Assembly (NCBI GenBank): GCA_033763635.1
Contig: JANRKG010000243.1
Coordinates: 1 to 12,096, forward strand
From: JANRKG01 sp033763635
GTDB lineage: Bacteria > Cyanobacteriota > Cyanobacteriia > GCF-001939115
Length of the DNA stretch: 12,096 nucleotides
Direction: 5' to 3'
Positions 1 to 5,670 of this stretch are shown here, piece by piece. Positions within the stretch are counted from its first letter, which is position 1; every line of letters begins with the position of its first letter. The notes under the pieces were generated by a model. It worked only from the letters and a program-made list of their open reading frames with translations. It did no database searches and was not told where the DNA came from. The translations under genes and the position numbers were made by a program.

Positions 1-1
1 T

Positions 2-1069
2 GGGTTTAGTAAAGATGGCTTTGGTTATGGCTGGCATGTGTTCGACGATCGCTTTGATCTTTCAAATGCCAACTACAAGAATGAAGAAAACCGCTTTGGT
101 TGGGTCGTGGAAATTGATCCCATGAATCCCAATCAAGTTCCGGTGAAGCGCACGGCCCTGGGTCGTTTCAAGCATGAGAATGCTGAAATTGTAATAGGTC
201 GTGGTGGTCGTGTGGTGGTCTACATGGGAGACGACGAAACCTTCGACTATATCTATAAGTTTGTTTCCGAAGACAACTGGCGATCGATGCGTGCCAAAGG
301 CATCAGCCCCCTGGATCAGGGTAAGCTGTATGTTGCCAAGTTTAATGACAATGGAACAGGCACCTGGATTGAGATGACGATCGATAATCCCATCCTGAAG
401 GCGAAGTTTAAGGATCAGGGGGAAGTGCTAACTTACGCTCGTCTGGCGGCGGATGCTTTAGGGGCGACCCCAATGGACCGTCCGGAGTGGATCGCGGCGG
501 CTCCTTCAGGCGATGTCTACTGTACACTGACCAACAATAGCCGACGGGGTACAGGCACCTTCCCAGGTCCTGATGCTGCAAATCCCCTGGTCCGCAATAC
601 CTTTGGTCACATCATCCGTTGGCGGGATAGCAATCGATCGGTGGGAACCCGATTCACCTGGGATATTTACGTCCTGGCAAAGGATACCCATACCATCGAC
701 GATGGAACAAAAACGTTCCCCAGTGCCTTTGGCAGCCCTGATGGCCTGTGGGCTGATAGCGATGGTCGTCTCTTTATTGAAACAGATGGAACTCAACCTA
801 CCATCGAGGGAATGCAGATCAACGATCAGTTACTGGTTGCCGATCCTTCTCGGAATGTCATTCGTCGCCTCTTAACTGGGGTGTCAAAGTGCGAAATCAC
901 AGGTCTTACCGTGACTCCCGATCGGCGGACGATGTTCGTGAACCTTCAGCATCCCGGTGATGGAGATCCGAAGGCAACCACCTTTCCGGCTCCTCCGGAA
1001 AGTGGCAAAATTCCCCGGGACTGCACCCTGGTGATTTTCCGAAAAGATGGAGGTGTCGTAGGGTCGTAA
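2..1069 (+). CDS. PhoX-family (DUF839) phosphatase, 3' part only
   Basis: The frame is open from the first base of the window, so this is the C-terminal 355 residues of a longer protein. A GTG at 38 is only an internal Val codon. The sequence follows the PhoX/DUF839 pattern: a GWVVEIDP stretch followed by PVKRTALGRFKHE, then YMGDDETFDYIYKF, a TNNSRR segment mid-protein, and a C-terminal LVIFRKDGG just before the stop. Known PhoX enzymes are exported alkaline phosphatases with a Ca/Fe cofactor that release phosphate from organic esters; family members usually carry a Tat signal, which would lie upstream of this window. Many DUF839 proteins are unproven as phosphatases, so the activity is inferred. 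Transcription very probably stops at the hairpin at 1128-1161. No Pho box can be assessed because the promoter is outside. Confidence 0.9.
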   Translation, partial: GFSKDGFGYGWHVFDDRFDLSNANYKNEENRFGWVVEIDPMNPNQVPVKRTALGRFKHENAEIVIGRGGRVVVYMGDDETFDYIYKFVSEDNWRSMRAKGISPLDQGKLYVAKFNDNGTGTWIEMTIDNPILKAKFKDQGEVLTYARLAADALGATPMDRPEWIAAAPSGDVYCTLTNNSRRGTGTFPGPDAANPLVRNTFGHIIRWRDSNRSVGTRFTWDIYVLAKDTHTIDDGTKTFPSAFGSPDGLWADSDGRLFIETDGTQPTIEGMQINDQLLVADPSRNVIRRLLTGVSKCEITGLTVTPDRRTMFVNLQHPGDGDPKATTFPAPPESGKIPRDCTLVIFRKDGGVVGS

Positions 1070-1079
1070 CACAATGTCA

Positions 1080-1100
1080 TAACACAATATTGTTGTGTTA
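1080..1100. repeat. Inverted repeat just after the phosphatase gene
   Basis: TAACACAA and TTGTGTTA form an 8-bp perfect dyad around a 5-base loop (TATTG). TAACACAAT also occurs 13 bases earlier, at 1067-1075, starting with the stop codon of the phosphatase gene, so the arm is directly repeated. It is AU-rich and weaker than the terminator that follows; it may be a 3'-end RNA structure or nothing. Confidence 0.5.
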
Positions 1101-1127
1101 GTTAAAATCTGATTTCCTATCCCTGGA

Positions 1128-1161
1128 TGGGCATTGCAAGGCAATGCCCATTTCTCTTCTT
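1128..1161 (+). terminator. Rho-independent terminator after the phosphatase gene
   Basis: A perfect 10-bp stem TGGGCATTGC / GCAATGCCCA encloses a 3-base AAG loop and is followed by the T-rich tract TTTCTCTTCTT. It lies 58 bases after the stop codon and separates the phosphatase gene from the oxygenase gene, so the two are probably separate transcription units. Confidence 0.8.
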
Positions 1162-1302
1162 ATAGGAAAAAGTGCTTTCCACTAAAGAAAGCCCATCACA
1201 CTACATGAACTATGGCTTTGGATTCGTTCAGAATGACACAAAATAGAATTTAATCTTGCTGTAACATCAATCCTGGTTCCCTGATACATAGGAGTGAGAT
1301 TT

Positions 1303-2340
1303 ATGGTAGCAACCCAAGAAGGATATTTGCCACGTAATTGCACCTTCAGCCCCAGTGATTGGCAAGCACTTGCTCCCTTCTGGTATCCGGTTGCCTTTTC
1401 CCACGAAATCACCCCTCAAAAACCCTATGGCACTCGTTTATTGGATGAACGATTAGTTATCTACCGTGTTTCCGATGGATCGATCGTTGCGGCGCGGGAT
1501 CTTTGTTTACATCGAGGTGCGCCTTTAAGTTTGGGTTGGATTGAAAACGATCGCCTCGTTTGTCCTTATCACGGGGTTCAGTACGATCGCAATGCCCAAT
1601 GTGTTTGCATTCCGGCTGAACCCAAAGCAGCAATTCCATCACGGCTAAAACTCAAGACCTACCCTGTGATGGAACGCTACGGCCTCGTGTGGACTCGGTT
1701 GATTGACAATGGCCCGGTGCCGTTCCCTGAAATGAGTGAATGGGACGACCCGGATTATCTTCAGGTCTTACCGGATTCTGTGTCACTCAATGCAGCAGCG
1801 GGTCGCCAGGTAGAAGGCTTTTTGGATGTCAGTCACTTTGCGTTTATCCATGCCAAGTCTTTTGGAGAGCAGGACAATCCAGAAGTTCCCGATTACCTGA
1901 TCGAGCAAACACCCCACGGGTTCCGGGCAGACTACATTAGTACCGTGAGCAATTATCCCCATGGGATGAAACAGTTAGCTCCATCTGACTTTTTGTGGCG
2001 GCGCTTGTTTGAGGTATGGCTTCCCTTCACCGCCAAACTGACCGTTTTCTTCCCAAACGGTCAACTGCATGTTCTCAATGCCGCATCTCCTATTTCGGCC
2101 CGTAAAACGCGCGTATTTGTACCCATTTGCCGCAACTTTGATAAGGATGCGCCGCTACAAGATACGTTGGATTTTAACCATCAGGTGTTTGATGAAGATA
2201 AAGCGATCGTCGAAGAGCAATGGCCTGAAGATTTACCCATTAATCTTGCAGATGAAGTACACATTGCCGGAGACAAAAGCTCTATCACCTTCCGTAAACG
2301 GCTTGCAGCGCTGGGACTGGGGCGTTCTTATACTTCTTAG
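1303..2340 (+). CDS. Rieske [2Fe-2S] non-haem iron oxygenase (VanA/PaO-like)
   Basis: A 345-residue oxygenase component. The N-terminal Rieske domain carries the cluster ligands Cys68-x-His70 and Cys87-x2-His90 in the contexts CLHRGAPL and CPYHG. The catalytic domain has the mononuclear iron motif around Asp175-x2-His178-x4-His183 (FLDVSHFAFIH), and the third ligand is probably an acidic residue in FDEDK near Asp299. Such enzymes use O2 and electrons from a reductase or ferredoxin to hydroxylate, demethylate or cleave a substrate; the substrate cannot be told from sequence. No reductase gene is nearby, so a shared ferredoxin is likely (inference). The ATG at 1303 is chosen because GGAG at 1291-1294 lies 8 bases before it; the in-frame GTG at 1294 overlaps that site. 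The length is normal for single-chain VanA-like oxygenases. The TAG stop sits in a sequence matching the end of the repeat family described elsewhere. Confidence 0.9.
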   Translation: MVATQEGYLPRNCTFSPSDWQALAPFWYPVAFSHEITPQKPYGTRLLDERLVIYRVSDGSIVAARDLCLHRGAPLSLGWIENDRLVCPYHGVQYDRNAQCVCIPAEPKAAIPSRLKLKTYPVMERYGLVWTRLIDNGPVPFPEMSEWDDPDYLQVLPDSVSLNAAAGRQVEGFLDVSHFAFIHAKSFGEQDNPEVPDYLIEQTPHGFRADYISTVSNYPHGMKQLAPSDFLWRRLFEVWLPFTAKLTVFFPNGQLHVLNAASPISARKTRVFVPICRNFDKDAPLQDTLDFNHQVFDEDKAIVEEQWPEDLPINLADEVHIAGDKSSITFRKRLAALGLGRSYTS

Positions 2341-2350
2341 GAGATCTCGG
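2336..2350 (+). repeat. Lone end of the stop-codon repeat family
   Basis: CTTAGGAGATCTCGG, which contains the oxygenase stop TAG, matches the end of the element at 3523-3662 (read inward from its right side, CTTAGGAGATTTCG) over its first ten bases. No matching opposite end was found before 2733. It is either a decayed or partial copy, or a chance match. Confidence 0.35.
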
Positions 2351-2587
2351 TTGTGCTTCAGAGAAGTGTGGGGTAGGAAACAAGCTCGTCCCAAGACCAA
2401 CGGTGAGTCGCTAATCTTGCCCCTTGAACCGCCATTGTTTGTAATCTGGAATGACAAATACGTTTCGACAACGCATTTCTAGACTCGTAAGAAGCAGTTT
2501 ATCTTTTTCCAAAAAATTCAACAATCATGGGGGGCTATTTAGTACTTTATCTAGGACTACAACCTCCAGCTAGCAATGCGTTAAACC

Positions 2588-2611
2588 GAATCACTACTTC
2601 TGAATCACTAC
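2588..2611. repeat. Tandem direct repeat GAATCACTAC x2
   Basis: GAATCACTAC occurs at 2588-2597 and again at 2602-2611, a 14-base period with TTCT between the copies. It lies about 125 bases upstream of the next start codon and could be a paired regulator site; nothing identifies the regulator. Confidence 0.5.
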
Positions 2612-2677
2612 CAAAATTTTGATGGTCGAAGACCCGCAAAATTTAACCCCAATCAATCACCTGGATTTTGGCTACCC

Positions 2678-2694
2678 GTCAATCATTGATTGAC
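2678..2694. promoter_or_regulatory. 17-bp perfect palindrome upstream of the 263-residue protein
   Basis: GTCAATCATTGATTGAC is two 8-base arms around a single T. It ends 39 bases before the GTG start at 2734. Its size and position suit a dimeric repressor operator. AATCAATC at 2651-2658 repeats part of the arm. No known cyanobacterial regulator consensus was matched. Confidence 0.45.
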
Positions 2695-2733
2695 TGACCA
2701 GTAGTACATTTTGGGAGAAAGCTGGTAGGATGC

Positions 2734-3525
2734 GTGAGTCGTTGCGAACGGCGCGATGGGAATCCAGTGGGAATCAAGAGTAAGCATCAGTGGGTGTGGG
2801 CAGGTCAAAACAAAAGCAATTTTCAGCCGATTGGGATGGATGTGTCGGCACCCATTCACCAGCGTATGACTGCCCTGGAAGCCCAGAGTGGCTCGCCACC
2901 CCTGGAATCCCTTGATCCTCAAAGTTCTGAGGCCAAGATTGGGGTGCTAAAGCGACTGCTTCCGAGTGCGCGACTGGAGGCCATTGCCCAGTACCAGGCC
3001 AGGAAGAACCGGGGAATTGTTCTCTGTGATCAGCGATCGATCGTTCTACAAATGCTTATCCTGACGGAAGCAGAGACTTCTAAAGTTTTGTGGATGGCCG
3101 ATCGGGAGACGAAGCAACTCATGACCAACCTCATTCAAACCTACGATCCTCAAAAAGAAGCATTGGTGGTCATGCTAACAGCGAAGTCCGTTCAGCCTAT
3201 CTGGGTGCAGGAAACGAATGAACTCCGAGCACCTGATCCGCGATCGTTAGTTTATGCTCCGATCCAATTGCCTTCGGCAGTGAACTTCCAAAAGCAACGA
3301 ACATCAGAGGGTGGGATCGTCTATGTTTTCCTTCATCCGCAATTGGGTCCCGTGGGTCGGATGGTGATGATTGATACGGCACCGGAACGCTTTGAGGTGA
3401 AATGTGAATTGTTGGGTAAAGAGGATGGATTCATGTCCTCTAGAACCTTAATCTTCGAACCAGTGACCCAGGATGTTGTGAAGCGGTTGGAATTACGGCT
3501 CAAGCATCGTCTGGTAGTAACCTAA
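2734..3525 (+). CDS. Uncharacterised protein, 263 residues
   Basis: I do not recognise a family. The protein is soluble in appearance: no signal peptide, no membrane span, no Cys motif and no nucleotide-binding loop. The part from about residue 60 (EAKIGVLKRLLP onward) has the alternating hydrophobic pattern of a folded alpha/beta domain, with strands such as GIVLC, ALVVMLTA, GIVYVFLHP and GRMVMID. It ends in a basic tail (KRLELRLKHRLVVT). The start is uncertain. The GTG at 2734 has AGGA only three bases before it, while the first 34 residues are polar, basic and of low complexity; the in-frame ATG at 2836 would give 229 residues but lacks a good ribosome site. The stop TAA straddles the junction with the repeat element at 3523-3662. 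It converges on the response regulator gene; no functional link is shown. Confidence 0.7.
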   Translation: MSRCERRDGNPVGIKSKHQWVWAGQNKSNFQPIGMDVSAPIHQRMTALEAQSGSPPLESLDPQSSEAKIGVLKRLLPSARLEAIAQYQARKNRGIVLCDQRSIVLQMLILTEAETSKVLWMADRETKQLMTNLIQTYDPQKEALVVMLTAKSVQPIWVQETNELRAPDPRSLVYAPIQLPSAVNFQKQRTSEGGIVYVFLHPQLGPVGRMVMIDTAPERFEVKCELLGKEDGFMSSRTLIFEPVTQDVVKRLELRLKHRLVVT

Positions 3526-3662
3526 GGCAATTTTTGAAAAGAGTTTACCGATGGAGTTGCCCTTCGACTCCGCTCAGGGCAAACCTTTGACTCTGCTCAG
3601 GATACCGACGCTGGTTGAGCGAAGCCGAAACCAGCAGAGAAATTGTTTCTCGAAATCTCCTA
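3523..3662. mobile_element. MITE-like element, copy A
   Basis: This is a 140-base gene-free element that fills the gap between two convergent genes. Read inward, the left end is TAAGGCAATTTTTGAAAA and the right end is TTAGGAGATTTCGAGAAA; about 18 of the first 28 positions agree. The interior has CTTCGACTCCGCTCAG at about 3563, a second similar unit TTTGACTCTGCTCAGG at about 3586, and the inverted counterpart GGTTGAGCGAAGCCGAAACC inside a GCTGGTT/AACCAGC hairpin. TA flanks both ends. The TA at 3523 begins the stop TAA of the upstream gene. The TA at 3661-3662, read on the minus strand, begins the TAG of the response regulator. As RNA it would fold into a long hairpin and may act as a bidirectional terminator. 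Confidence 0.7.
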
Positions 3663-4166
3663 AGTGGTTAATTCCCCATCGCGGGGTAAAACTGCCAACT
3701 GAAACCAATACTGGAACAGGATTTGAACTGTTTGTCGCATTTCCGACACCCCCATCGGTTTGAGCAGATAGGTATTGGCACCGTAGCAATAACAGGTTTG
3801 AATGTCGCGGGGGCTATTGGATGTCGTCAGAACGACGATCGGTAGCGTATTCAAGGCCATTGATGAGCTGTTTTTCACCCTCTGAATAATTTCGCGCCCA
3901 TCCGTTCCTGGAAGATTCAAGTCCAGCAAGATAAACGAGGGCAGTGGAGCCGTTAAGGTCTGATATTCCCCTTCCCGCAGTAAGTAATCTAGTGCCTCAT
4001 CTCCATCTTGAAAGCGCAGGAACCGATAGAGGGAAAGGCCTTGTTGGAGCATTTCACTCTGCTGAATCGTCCGCAGGAGCGCGTAAAAATCCTCATCACT
4101 ATCTTCGATAATAAGAATCAGGGGATGGACGATATCATCCCAGGGAGATTTTAAGAGGAGTGGCAT
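3660..4166 (-). CDS. Single-domain response regulator, CheY-like (Rcp1 type)
   Basis: A 168-residue protein consisting of one receiver domain. Visible features are the acidic Mg-binding pair in LIIEDSDED (Glu21/Asp22), the phospho-acceptor Asp82 in FILLDLNLPGTDGRE, the switch Thr in VVLTTS (Thr114 or 115) and Lys136 in YLLKPMG. The length and the YWFQLAVLP end are typical of the Rcp1 group that partners cyanobacterial phytochromes. There is no output domain, so it should act by protein contact after phosphorylation by a histidine kinase. No kinase gene is in the window. The start ATG has only a weak upstream purine stretch, but no better in-frame start exists before the LIIEDSDED motif. It is divergent from the DUF4336 gene, with a 152-base shared control region. 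Its last residues (RDGELTT) run to the edge of repeat copy A. Confidence 0.92.
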   Translation of the reverse strand: MPLLLKSPWDDIVHPLILIIEDSDEDFYALLRTIQQSEMLQQGLSLYRFLRFQDGDEALDYLLREGEYQTLTAPLPSFILLDLNLPGTDGREIIQRVKNSSSMALNTLPIVVLTTSNSPRDIQTCYCYGANTYLLKPMGVSEMRQTVQILFQYWFQLAVLPRDGELTT

Positions 4167-4215
4167 GGAGAAACTCAGAGAAAATGAAACAGCTAAAAAG
4201 ATGAACGTCAGAGTT

Positions 4216-4230
4216 TAGAAATTCTTTCTA
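4216..4230. promoter_or_regulatory. 15-bp perfect dyad, possible operator
   Basis: TAGAAATTCTTTCTA is a perfect palindrome with 6-base arms and a TTC centre. It lies in the divergent region between the response regulator and the DUF4336 gene, immediately upstream of the putative extended -10 box, where a -35 element would be. Such a position suits a regulator that controls one or both genes. No family consensus was recognised. Confidence 0.4.
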
Positions 4231-4231
4231 G

Positions 4232-4259
4232 GATTGATATATTATGTCGCGAATCAATC
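4232..4259. promoter_or_regulatory. Inverted repeat around the putative -10 box
   Basis: GATTGAT (4232-4238) and ATCAATC (4253-4259) are perfect inverted repeats separated by 14 bases. The arms bracket the putative -10 sequence of the DUF4336 gene. The AATCAATC tract at 4252-4259 also occurs at 2651-2658, upstream of the 263-residue protein. Confidence 0.35.
4235..4243 (+). promoter_or_regulatory. Putative extended -10 promoter for the DUF4336 gene
   Basis: TGATATATT reads as an extended -10 (TG-N-TATATT) about 76 bases before the ATG at 4319. There is no good -35 at normal spacing, which extended -10 promoters can tolerate. AT-rich intergenic DNA gives such matches by chance, so this is tentative. 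Confidence 0.3.
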
Positions 4260-4318
4260 TTTTCATCGATTCTTCCTTTTGATTTTGTTTGCTCTAATGG
4301 ATTCTGATAAAGTCAGCC

Positions 4319-5539
4319 ATGACCCAACCCAGTTTGATGCCCCTGAGTCGCAATTCTCAAGAATGGTCGTGGCCTTTCTGGTTCACGGTGCCCCTCTACC
4401 CCTATCGCAATCGCCGCACGATTTGCCGAGAGGTTATTCCCGACACGCTCTGGACCTTTGACCAACTTCAGGGCATTCTCTACACTGTTGTTCCGATCCG
4501 CATGACGATCGTAAAGTTGCAGGCGGGGGGACTGCTCATCTATGCCCCGATCGCCCCGACCCCGGAGTGTATTCGCTGGGTCAAGGCACTGGTCGCAGAT
4601 CATGGAGAGGTAAAATACATTCTGCTTCCCACCAGTTCTGGCCTGGAACATAAAGTGTTTGTGGGTCCGTTCGCCAGATTCTTTCCCAACGCTCAGGTCT
4701 TCGTGGCTCCCCACCAATGGAGTTTTCCGGTCAACTTGCCCCTCTCCTGGTTAGGGTTTCCATCCAAGCGCACCCATGTTCTTCCCCCAAATAGTGTTGA
4801 TGCGCCTTTTGGAGATGAGTTTGACTATGCCATTCTCGATATTGATTTAGGCCAGGGAGCCTTTACGGAAGTTGCCCTTTACCATCGGCAATCTCGATCG
4901 CTGCTCCTGACCGATACCATTCTTGCCGTTCCCTCAGACCCCCCTGCGATCGTCCAGCTAGACCCCTATCCCCTGTTGTTCCATGCGAGGGAGAGTGCCC
5001 TTGACCCGATCACCGCGACCGAGGCAAACCTCCGCAAGGGATGGCAGCGCATTGCCCTGTTTGCCCTTTATTTTCAACCCGCTGCCCTGGCAATGGCTGA
5101 TGTGAAACAGGCATTCCGGGAGGCATTGAAAGCGCCCGATCGCTCCCGCAAAGCCTATTTTGGGTTCTTCCCATTTCGCTGGCAATCGGACTGGGCACGA
5201 TCGTTTCTGGCCTTGCACGGCAATGGACGGCCTTTGGTGGCTCCCATTCTCCAGACCCTCATCCTGCCCCAAGATCCTCAACAGGTCATAGAATGGGTGG
5301 CTCGGGTTGCTGAGTGGGACTTTTGCCAAATTATTCCCTGTCACTTTGAAGCTCCAATTGCGGCAGATTCCCACCAATTCCGACAGGCGTTCACTTTTCT
5401 AGAGCCAGAGTCCCAACATGCCTCAGGAACTCAGTTAACATTCCTAGAGGCGGACTTGCAATTTATTAAAAATCTGGAAGCCAATCTGGTTCGGCGGGGA
5501 ATTGCCTCCCCTCCCAAATCCCTATCCTCGCCCAGTTAG
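4319..5539 (+). CDS. DUF4336 family protein (metallo-beta-lactamase-like fold)
   Basis: A 406-residue protein of a family common in cyanobacteria and plastid-bearing eukaryotes. Recognisable segments are the N-terminal WPFWFTVPLYPYRNRR, TLWTFDQLQG with VVPIRMTIVKL, the central LLPTSSGLEHKVFVGPF with His111, the LLLTDTIL strand (Asp199) and a late IIPCHFEAPI (His342). The fold resembles metallo-beta-lactamases, but the canonical HxHxDH metal motif is absent, so hydrolase activity is unproven. The function is unknown. No signal peptide or membrane helix is obvious. The ATG at 4319 lacks a clear Shine-Dalgarno site but keeps the conserved N-terminus. The C-terminal tail (SPPKSLSSPS) is low complexity, and the TAG stop spans the junction with repeat copy B. 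It converges on galT. Confidence 0.85.
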   Translation: MTQPSLMPLSRNSQEWSWPFWFTVPLYPYRNRRTICREVIPDTLWTFDQLQGILYTVVPIRMTIVKLQAGGLLIYAPIAPTPECIRWVKALVADHGEVKYILLPTSSGLEHKVFVGPFARFFPNAQVFVAPHQWSFPVNLPLSWLGFPSKRTHVLPPNSVDAPFGDEFDYAILDIDLGQGAFTEVALYHRQSRSLLLTDTILAVPSDPPAIVQLDPYPLLFHARESALDPITATEANLRKGWQRIALFALYFQPAALAMADVKQAFREALKAPDRSRKAYFGFFPFRWQSDWARSFLALHGNGRPLVAPILQTLILPQDPQQVIEWVARVAEWDFCQIIPCHFEAPIAADSHQFRQAFTFLEPESQHASGTQLTFLEADLQFIKNLEANLVRRGIASPPKSLSSPS

Positions 5540-5656
5540 AGATTTGCAAATTAACAAAGTACCAGTTATCAGGCTTCGACTGCGCTCAGCCTTCGACTGC
5601 TGCTGGTTTCGGCTTCGCTCACCCAGCAAGAGACTTCTTTTCTGAAAATCTCCTTA
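5537..5656. mobile_element. MITE-like element, copy B
   Basis: A 120-base element between the convergent DUF4336 and galT genes. The left end TTAGAGATTTGCAAA and the inward-read right end TTAAGGAGATTTTCAG match the ends of copies A and C. The interior has CTTCGACTGCGCTCAG and a TGCTGG/CCAGCA hairpin whose loop reads TTTCGGCTTCGCTCA, the reverse complement of the loop in copy A. TA flanks both ends (5537-5538 and 5655-5656). The left TA opens the DUF4336 stop TAG. The right end is 14 bases from the galT stop. It is likely to act as a transcription terminator for both genes (inference). Confidence 0.65.
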
Positions 5657-5670
5657 AATAACTCTTTGCC

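Larger units (their letters stand above)
2341..2733. other. Intergenic region, no convincing gene
   Basis: This 393-base stretch lies between the oxygenase and the 263-residue protein. No credible ORF with a ribosome-binding site was seen on either strand. It holds a 14-base-period direct repeat (2588-2611), the tract AATCAATC (2651-2658) and a 17-bp palindrome (2678-2694) close to the downstream start. It is most likely the 3' end of the oxygenase transcript plus the promoter region of the next gene. No clear intrinsic terminator was seen. Confidence 0.6.

Noticed and set aside
884..1144. Minus-strand ORF of 86 codons over the phosphatase 3' end and terminator
   Set aside because: It overlaps a well-supported gene and reads through the terminator stem; the peptide has no family character.
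1218..1250. Promoter TTGGAT / TAGAAT before the oxygenase
   Set aside because: Spacing is 20 bases and both boxes are weak matches.
1294..1302. GTG start for the oxygenase
   Set aside because: The GTG overlaps the GGAG ribosome site that serves the ATG at 1303.
2069..2482. Plus-strand ORF of 137 codons running past the oxygenase stop
   Set aside because: Most of it is a shifted frame of the oxygenase; the peptide is rich in basic residues and lacks a ribosome site.
2730..2783. 17-codon ORF starting at ATG 2730
   Set aside because: It overlaps the GTG start of the next gene in another frame, has no good ribosome spacing and could arise by chance.
4234..4461. Plus-strand ORF of 75 codons before DUF4336
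   Set aside because: It overlaps the conserved N-terminal coding part of the DUF4336 gene and its start lies in the putative -10 box.
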